Position numbers and translations under genes: made by a program. DNA of 64,000 nucleotides from Oscheius tipulae (lineage: Eukaryota > Nematoda > Chromadorea > Rhabditida > Rhabditidae): the NCBI GenBank assembly GCA_037178975.1, contig JASJZH010000006.1, forward strand, positions 6,944,001 to 7,008,000, in the 5' to 3' direction. Below the pieces are notes generated by a model. That model was not told where the DNA came from. It saw only the letters and a list, made by a program, of their open reading frames with translations, and did not search any database. Of this stretch, positions 56,291-64,000 are shown in pieces (the stretch's first letter is position 1; every line of letters starts with the position of its first letter).

Positions 56291-59200
56291 ATGTCCGTAG
56301 CAACCGCTCGACAAATCACCATCGCTCGACGATCTTCGATTGACGATTTAGAAGCGCCTGGCTGCTGTCCGGCCAAAATTTTGATCTCGAGTATCATCGG
56401 TCTTGCGTGAGTTTTTCCATTTTTTCTGTGTCAGACTACAATGATGACGTGTGATTATTGGGGAATGGATTTTGTGATTAGAGCAACTGGCTCTTCGATT
56501 TTTGCGCTTTTGGTCCCAAATAGTCTCCGACTGAATAGAGTTCCGCTGGACGGAATTACAAACGGCTTATTCTGTTTTCAAGAAGACAATAGGCGTACAC
56601 GTACTTGTAGGCAATTCTCGCGGCTATCTTTCGCTTTCTACCGGACCCCATTTGCGAGGTCGAACTGTTACTAGTCAAAAAGTTCTATACAGTTCGTCAG
56701 ACTCAAACTTTAATGCGATTGTTCGTTGGTCCTTTGGTGAAATTCCCTTGAAACACTTGCAAAGTTTCCTACTGCCAGAAGAGACCAAACTGCCGGCTTT
56801 TTAATTCTTCCGTGTTCTGCTGGTTGGGAAAGTGATCGGCTCATAATTTATCTTAAAGTGCTTGAGACTTTGGGCAACATCACAATTGAGAACATGCTAT
56901 AACAGGGCGGCTATTCAAACTGGGGAACAGATCGCAGCCCACAGAGCGTATCGCGATGTGCAATAAAATTCATCCGCACAAATATTGCCGCGGCTGGTGC
57001 CTTTGATTTCACTTCCATGGCCCCTTTTTACCTTTTCGATTTCCCGCACACCGCACTAACACTCTTTCTGAATAATCTGTTGTTCGAGAGGCCGGGCGGT
57101 TTTCTACACTCGCACTCCTTGCCGCTATCTAGGGAACAAAACATTCCTAAAGTGATTACTAACACACACGCACATCAATTTCTGTTTTGGTAACTTCTTT
57201 TTTGTGTTGTGGTCATCAAAAACTACATTTCCATTTCCATAAAAAAAACGTGGGCGTGGCTTTGTTTAGATTGACTCACATCCCACACCATCCAAATCCG
57301 CTTTATGTTTCTCGTTCGGGACGTAATCGTTCGAAATCACAGCTTTCCGAACTTCCCAGTCGTATTTTGAGGTTTTGCCCATCATAACTAACACCAGGTG
57401 GTGTGATCTTGCTGATTGAGCTCATTCCCCACCTGTTTACGCTAAAAACTATTGACTGCTGCTGATACAAAAAAAACTAGGTTAAATTTGAAAGAATCAG
57501 GTGTGCGGGAGTCCACCCGCACAGTATTGTTTGCCTGTAAGACCTGCGCCGAAGACAAAGGCTGACCCAGCCTTCGACATTGACACCTGGGGACACCTGG
57601 CCACAGCGGAACTTATGCTGGTGACAGTCGGTCCCTGAGTCACTGTTTGTTGAAGCTTCGCGTATTCCTCCCATTTGCATTTGATCGTCACCCCCTCTCC
57701 CAGTTTGCGAAAAGATCGAGAGGATCTGCTCTGGCTGCAGAAGACCACCCCACGTTCGCACGCGGTTCTCAGACTTTGTCACCACCATGAATGGGCTACA
57801 GTTCCGAGTAAAGGAGAAAAAGTCTCAGATACTCACATAACAATGCATGGGAGAGAATCCTTTCCCTCCTTTGTCTGCATGCCGCCGATTTTCCCATCAG
57901 CGATCACTCAAATGGACTTCGCAATCCCGCGCAGACCCCTCAGGATCATTCGACTGTGCTAGATCGTAAAGTTGTGTGTCTTGTTTTCGAAGAACCTCTT
58001 CCCGCCAATCGTGTGTCAGCACGCCAAACTCCATTCTTTTTCCTTGACTTGGTAGTCTTTTGTGTTCTCAAACATTTTTCGTTTGTGGGAATTCGGCTCC
58101 GGCCGTCAGCCACCTTTTTCCTCGCTGTATAAGCGATTGCATTTCAGCTTTGCTATATTTAGCCAGTGTTTATCAATTGACGGCTTCTTTCCCTCCCTCT
58201 CTATCTTTTCCGGCCGGCATCCTACCAGAATGCTTAAGTGTTCAAAACATGGGTTATTTTGAAGCTTTAATGATGGTAATTATTACTTCAGCTGCCTTGG
58301 TTTTCCATTTCCGACAGACGCGTATATGTTTTGTCTAAAGTCCGACAAACAACTATTTCATGTTTGTGTGCTAAAGTAGGTGGTAGTAGAACAGGATTTG
58401 CGATTTCGATCTCAGAATTGATGGCACTGGCCACATGAGGTATTGCCTATTGTTTTCTTTACAATGATATTTTTTCACTCAATTACCACCCAACAGCACA
58501 TTCGAAACGACTTTTCGTGTGTTCTGGGTTGTCATCCGTCTTTTCGCACTCATTAATGTTTCCGCCCGGTGTCGGAATTGCTGTTCCTAGGGACAACGAC
58601 GGGAGACGCGCGTTCCACTTCATATTCTCCCACAGGACCGTTGTCTCAGAACTTCCTCCACCTCGATTCCACCTTCCGCAAAACTGGCAATACGCTGTCA
58701 GCCCTCTGAGCAAATAAACGTGCCTCGTTTTGCCGTTGCCACTCTCGTTCTGCAAGATGTTCACTTAAATTTTGAAGCTTATGCCACCACAAAGCAATGA
58801 CGAGGCTTTTTACGCACATGCCTTCGTGAGTCGCGCTCCTTATCAGCCGGGTGTTTGGGGAGCTAGTGAAATGATCCGACCTACTAGAGCTCTCTTCACA
58901 AACATACTTACTTCTTTTCAATGTCAGACTCTTTCTTCTCATTCTCATGTTCTTTGTTGCACCCACACATACTCGATTGTCTTCTGCTCACTGATCAGAC
59001 TGATTTGCAATCCTAGGAGTGCCTAACAGCATTATGACAGCCGATGTAATTGTTCCCGAGCGAACTCACGGCCGTTTCGACTCTATTCGAGCAGCTCTGA
59101 CCGAATGGAAGCAGCTTTTCGACGGTTGCGGTTTTATTAAGAGAAAAGAGCGAAGGTGGGAGATAATTACAGCGCACGTGGGGGCACTTTTTGCGTATGG

Positions 59201-60319
59201 TAAAAACGGCTTCGCAACTGGAAGTACTTAATTATGCCTTTCTATTTCAGTCGGAAACGTAAAGACGACAAGGGAGCTAAGCCGAAGAGAGCTGTTGCCA
59301 GTGCATCCATCGTCCCTCGAACTGTTCGGAAGTCCCAGTCTTCTGAACTTTGCGTTTGTGACTCCATTGATGACCCTGTAAGAGCGTTTCCAAGTTTTTT
59401 CAAGTATGAATATTTTCGATGATCGAAAAGTTCACCCAACTCCCAGCTGGAATCGATCGGAGGGAATGGCTCGCTGCTCACAGTAAGTGTTTATTAGCTA
59501 AACCGCAAACTATGACTGTACGAGCCGTTAGGTCTTTTTATCAATCATTTATGGTCTGATAAGAGTTTCGCAACTAATCTTTGTTTTCAGCTCTCTCCCT
59601 CTTTGACCATGTGAACTCACTGTGCGGTAGCTTGAGTGAAATTTGCTCTCCGGCGACATGTCAATCAATGAGCTTCCCGGGAACAAGGTAAACTTTCGTC
59701 CTTGCGATTTTGAAATTACTTGATTTTCAGCAAAGCACAGTTTGTTGACGAGAAAGGCAAACGACACTCATATCCGGCACAACAGTACATTCATGCTGTT
59801 CTCTCGTTTGTTGAAACGGAGAGCCGGAATGAAAATATATTTCCCACCAAATATGGTACGCCATTACCGTTGTTCATTAATGAGTCACGGTTCAGGCAAT
59901 CAATTCTCTAACGAGTTTGAAGTACATATTCGGAGGGTTCTTCGGCTCCTGTGGCACTGTCTAGGACACATCTACCTGAAACACTGGGATCACATGAGTA
60001 AGCTTTTTGCACGAGTTTTGTTCACTATCTGGCTTCAGGTACATTGGAACTCCGACCACAGGCTGGCATGGTCCTTGCCCACCTTGCTTGTCTCTCCAGA
60101 CTCTTTAACATCCTTGATGCGAAAGATCAGGCCATGGTGGATGAAACACTGGCAATTGTCCGACCGCCGCTGTTCGCTGTCCAGGCTCCGTCTGAAGAGA
60201 AAGAAGAGGCTCCACAGCCTGTGCGTTATTCACGGGTACCTTCGAGTAAAAGTGGAAGCTGGGGTGGTCATCCGACTCCTGCAGTCTTGTCCTGTAAGCC
60301 CTACGCACAAACCTGCTAG
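56291..60319 (+). CDS. mob-2: MOB2-like NDR kinase activator
   Basis: MOB proteins bind the N-terminus of NDR/LATS kinases. Exon 1 (56291-56406) is MSVATARQITIARRSSIDDL ... IIGLA. A 2.6-kb intron follows, then exon 2 from 59030 (IMTADVIVPERTHGRFDSIR). Later exons give RKRKDDKGAKPKRA, then the MOB fold: LPAGIDRREWLAAHTLSLFD, ICSPATCQSMSFPGTSK, DEKGKRHSYPAQQYIHAVLS, ENIFPTKYGNQFSNEFEVHI, and LLWHCLGHIYLKHWDHM. The zinc-site set C...C and H...H is visible (CSPATC; HCLGH). The C-terminal extension ends PYAQTC. Alignment of the WLAxH and EIC motifs fits MOB2 better than MOB1. An internal ATG at ~59034 (MTADVIVPE) could start a shorter isoform. SAX-1, the expected partner class, is in the same window. 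Confidence 0.88.
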
Positions 60320-60561
60320 AGACTATTTGTATCAAAGAATGCTCCCCCAACTTTACCATCATCAATTACACGAGTACTTGTATAGTAATAGTCCTATACT
60401 CTTCCAATTCAGTTCTGAGTTGTGATTGTTTTCAACTTTAAATCTAAGCCAGAATTCTCCCTGGTCGTCTCGATCCCCATATTGGTCTGGTAATCCCGGC
60501 GAGTTACATTTCAAATAATGTACATAGTTTTAATTGCTAGTAAATCACTGTGGTTATAGTT

Positions 60562-62391
60562 TCAGAATGAATTTATATTAAATTCGGTGCTGATGTTGAA
60601 GAGACGATCGATGGCGAAGAAGCTGACGTCAACTGTCGTTTTCTGTCCTGACGCCATTTCTGCAAGTGCACGTCCAATGCCAGGGGCAACCTTAAATCAT
60701 GATGTGCTTTTCATCTCCTTATTCGTTCACCTTAAATCCGGATCCACTTCCACAAGCTCCGAGGAGAATGTTCTTCGAGCCTGGCAGTTTGTCAATGACG
60801 TAGTGATGGTCTTCCGAGATCTAAATGTGAAGCGTATAGGCCAAGGTCAAGAGCGGTAATTACAGTGTACTTGCATTTATCGACAACTTGCACGTTGTTA
60901 TCAATCACAGGAAGGTAGTCCGCAAGGTACCGACTGGGGATGTCGATGTACTCCTTAAAATGTTCTTTTTTTCTAAAAAAAAAAAAACTACTTGAACATT
61001 CCCGGGATTGAGAGGAGCACCATGGTCGAGAATCTCTCCATGGTGGGAACAGAACTTGATTAGATGAGGGTACTCAACAGCTGGTAGACCAAAAACATCC
61101 GGATGGTTTCCGATTGCTGACGAGATGAACACCGGAAACGACCCAATTTCGAGCAGCTGTTCATCCTCGGGTCTCTTTACTTTGAAATAGGTGACATGAA
61201 TTGACTGCGGCTGTAATGGAAAACTCCCGCTCAATGTTCGGGCACAATTATACCTGAACTTTAATTCCGATGTTGGGGAACAGTTTGACGACCCAGGATC
61301 CAACTGTCACAATCAACTTGTCAGCTGTATATGTTTCTTTGCCGGTCACCACGTGCGCTGGACTTCCGTCCTCCAATTTCTCTACTTCTTCTTCGAAATG
61401 GACGGTACCGCCGAGTTTTTTGAACTCGTCCTGAAATTGTTTTCTTGACCATAAGACGATAAACACTGTACTTGAAATGCGTTCAACCACTTGTCCGCGA
61501 AAAGCACACCACCCATGGGATCAATCAATGCAGAAACTTCATCAGTGTAGGAGAACTGGGGGAAGCGGGAACTAATCTGAAGTATTAGATATTTTTAAAA
61601 CTAGAGGTATCATGCCTGACTTCCAGGAAGAACCTCGTGGTCCGCGCCGAACTCCGTAAGAATCTTGTTCATGCTGCTCACTTTTTCGGGTGTTGCTACC
61701 CAGAGCAGGCTTGTTTTCCTGAAAAAACATCAGTATGATAATTTCTTGCTTCTCTTTGATTTTTGAGCAAGGCTGTAAACAAATTTGACTCACTTCCAAA
61801 GATCTTCTCCTCTCTTCTTCTCCAACTCAGCAATCTGTTTGTACGCATCATCTACCAAGGGAACATAAGCTGCTTGCGTATGAGCATAACGCGTAACTCT
61901 GGATTTTCCATGGGAACTACCATTCGTGTGTCCTCGAGCAAACTGAAAATATTTGTTCCACTCCTAATTACACGCCTCCGGTAGCTCTTTTCGACTGATT
62001 TTTTTGCCCTTTCTCGTTTTCTATCCAATGGAAAAAGGCATTCGTTACTACGACAGATTTACTTTTACCGATTCAAAAAAATATTTCCTACAGCATGATC
62101 AAGGTTTCGTCGGCTTGAATTTAACCTGGGTGTCTCAGAGGATCAATCTGTGTGTGTGAATCTCTTACGTTAAAACTAAAATCTAGCTATCCCTGAAAGT
62201 AAGCTGCCTCCACGTCTTGTGATCATTTGGCAAGGAACAAACTGCTCATTCGATTAAGGAATGACAAACATCAATTCATAGTTTACCTGTTCAAGAAGCA
62301 GCGTCTTCTTCCCCAACTTCTGTGAATGATACGCGGCACACGAACCAAAGATACCTGCTCCGACGACAATTACATCATAGTGAGTGGACAT
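60562..62391 (-). CDS. PIPOX: FAD-dependent sarcosine/L-pipecolate oxidase (PIPOX-like)
   Basis: A monomeric sarcosine oxidase-family flavoenzyme; it oxidises N-methyl or cyclic amino acids and releases hydrogen peroxide. The N-terminus is the Rossmann motif [20 protein letters not shown]. After a 350-nt intron comes [20 protein letters not shown], the family GSSHG.SR segment. Other blocks: [93 protein letters not shown], and [20 protein letters not shown] near the FAD-linking Cys region. One intron (61577-61615) uses a GC donor. The C-terminus (...TEFNINSF) lacks a classic SKL signal, although this family is often peroxisomal. The gene converges with the MOB2-like gene. Confidence 0.92.
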
Positions 62392-63081
62392 TGCAAGGCT
62401 GTAAGAAATCAAAGGATGGTGAGTTCAACGCGCTGGTTGTTTAAAATTCCCTGTGTCACACCAGGAACAAAAGAGATCACGTGAAGACTGAAAGCTAAAA
62501 GATAAAGGCACATATTAAGACGACCGATTCACTGAAGTAGCATTATCTTATCAAAACAAGCCAGCAGTAGCGTCTAAAATCACTATGGAAGGCATATCAA
62601 AAGACTCGTGGCAGTGGTCAAGAAAGAAGCGATTGTCAAAAAAGGTTTCACTTCCCGTGCAATCAATAGAGCAATCAGTTTTACTTACAAAGACTTTTCC
62701 CACGGAAACTATACCTCTGTTGGTACCCAAAGATGGAACGTTGAAGAGAGAGACGTAGTAGCTGCATTTGAATGTGCTCAGTGCGAAACGGTCAAAAGAT
62801 CAGCCATTGGTTTCAGTGACAAACCTCGCTTTCTCTGCTTTCGCTTGTGAGGCCAAGCCGAGCTGTTTACAAGCGATGTGCCTGAGATTGCGCAATCGCG
62901 CGTAAAGTGAGTCAGCGTTCGGAGCCAGGGTCCGATGTTGATGACTATATTTAACGACATGTTGATAGGCATCACAAGATGTCCAACATTTCGAGGCAAC
63001 GATCAAAAAAGGATCCAAGCTAAAGATGTTGGAAGCTTATGCTGGCGTTGCTCAAATGGCGTCTCTTGTGTAGGGACTGTC
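62392..63081. other. Spacer upstream of the oxidase gene
   Basis: Open frames at 62608-62850 (+) and 62778-63018 (-) overlap and have no motif. No feature seen. Confidence 0.4.
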
Positions 63082-64000
63082 TACAGGGTGGCCCATAATT
63101 ACGTTGATAAGGCGCGCTCGCGCGGAAATGCAATTTTTTCGACTTCTGTGTTTCTAATCTTTTTTACTTTTGTTTGATAATGTTTTTTACTATATTTCCA
63201 ATTGTTTTTTGCGTTATACGTCCTAACTTTCAGAAAGACGAAGCCGTCGCCGACGCGGAAGACCTGTTTCTGCTTCAATCAAAACAGCTATCAAGAACAT
63301 GCGCGAACGTCTTCGTCGCAACCCGGCGCGCCCTATCCGCAAGTTGTCAAAGGAGATGTCCATTTCTCGAACTTCGTTGCAACGAATTGTCAAGAATCGT
63401 CTAGCGATGAAAGCGTACAAGCAGACTAGAAGCCAATTTCTTTCTGTTGCTGCAAAAATCAAGAGAATAGTCTGTGCCAAGGAGTTGCTTAGTTCACCAT
63501 CGAACATGCTCTGAACAAGCAAAATGATAGAGTCTACGCAATTTCTCAGCCAAATGTGACCGTACAGCGAACTGGTTTTCCGAAAAGTGTGATGGTCTTT
63601 GCCGGAATCATCTCAGATGGAAAAAAGCCTCTCATCTTCGTTCCACAGGGAATCAAAGTCAATGGAAACAATTATCTCGATATGCTGAGGACTCAACGTT
63701 TGCCCTGGGCCAAGAAACACTTCAAGAAAAGGTCCTTCCAACAAGATGGGGCGCTCGCCCACAAGCACAACGCCGTCCAGTACTGGTGTCAGCAGAGCTT
63801 CCCGGACTTCGTCACTTTAAATCAATGGCCACCGTCATCCCTTGACCTCAATCCTATGAACTACTCAATCTGGAGCGTTCCAAGTCTCTCTCGAGTCCAA
63901 GGCATGCTCCAAACCCCATCTGGACATCGATTCGCTGAAGAAATCCCTGGAAAAGGCCTGGAGTGAGCTCGATGATGCCTACCTGCGTGCCACCGTCGAC
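63082..64000 (+). mobile_element. Tc1/mariner-type transposon, decayed, running off the window
   Basis: The left end is probably the terminal repeat start TACAGGGTGGCCCATAATTA at 63082. An intron-like leader ends TTTCAG at ~63234. The transposase reading then gives a basic HTH region (RRSRRRRGRPVSAS; SISRTSLQRIVKNRL), and in another frame the DDE core: KSVMVFAGIISDGKKPLIFV, FQQDGALAHKHNAVQYWC, QWPPSSLDLNPMNYSIW. The frame breaks at ~63490-63510, where the segment that normally carries the first catalytic Asp (SDEK) is missing, and again near 63890. The third catalytic position reads N (NPMNYSIW) instead of D/E. It is therefore a dead copy. The right end is outside the window. Confidence 0.85.
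63299..63964 (+). pseudogene. Broken Tc1/mariner transposase
   Basis: The HTH part lies in one frame (to a stop at ~63514), the DDE part in a second frame (63517-63966), and the C-terminal end (KKSLEKAWSELDDAYLRATV) returns to a third reading at ~63900 and runs to the window edge. Only the second of the three catalytic residues (QQDGA) is intact. Confidence 0.8.

Noticed and set aside
57477-57788. Overlapping minus-strand frames inside the MOB2-like intron
   Set aside because: Two frames over the same bases and no recognisable domain; a nested gene cannot be supported.

Overview
The window looks like nuclear DNA of a chromadorean (rhabditid-type) nematode. It is not bacterial or viral. Almost every gene is broken by introns of about 36-45 nt that begin GTAAG/GTGAG and end TTTCAG or TTTTAG, and several start codons sit just behind a TTTTCAG that could be a trans-splice site. 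The gene content is also nematode-like: serpentine chemoreceptors, innexin, a Caenorhabditis-like NLP-3 neuropeptide precursor, a SNET-1/elevenin precursor, C-type lectin proteins, and a secreted protein with repeats resembling MIG-18-type Fn1 modules. All exon joins were made by eye from splice consensus, reading phase and family similarity; no alignment was run. N-termini are the weakest part.

Layout. 1-1.5 kb: 3' part of a gene with a Lys/Pro/Ala-rich tail (+). 2-5.5 kb: mostly empty. 5.5-10 kb: a 7TM receptor, then an HGSNAT-like lysosomal acetyltransferase (+). 10.1-14.9 kb: a small secreted protein, a modular Cys-rich secreted protein and an ACOT8-like acyl-CoA thioesterase (-). 15.2-19.3 kb: a second 7TM receptor (+) converging with an organic-cation-type MFS transporter (-); their stop codons are 7 bp apart. 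20.2 kb: SNET-1/elevenin (+). 21.6-27.3 kb: one or two genes (-), the larger encoding an LDLa/EGF membrane protein. 28.5-31 kb: small genes and a hairpin pair. 31.5-33.3 kb: NDR kinase SAX-1 (+). 33.9-35 kb: unknown gene (-). 36.5-40.2 kb: innexin (-). 42.8-44.8 kb: G-protein alpha subunit (-). 46.2-51 kb: a C-type lectin membrane protein, nlp-3 and a short lectin-like gene (+). 52.9-53.6 kb: unknown small gene (+). 56.3-60.3 kb: MOB2-like protein (+). 60.6-62.4 kb: sarcosine/pipecolate oxidase (-). 63.1 kb to the end: a decayed Tc1/mariner transposon.

Themes. Signalling genes are frequent: two GPCRs, a G-alpha, two neuropeptide precursors, an innexin, and an NDR kinase with a MOB2-type cofactor about 26 kb away. 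Mobile DNA is minor: one dead Tc1/mariner copy, one MITE-like element in a receptor intron, and a two-copy repeat with one copy in the G-alpha intron. The most unusual local features are a 9-nt microexon in the MFS gene, the interlocked 3' ends of the receptor and transporter genes, and a compact double hairpin at 28.5 kb.
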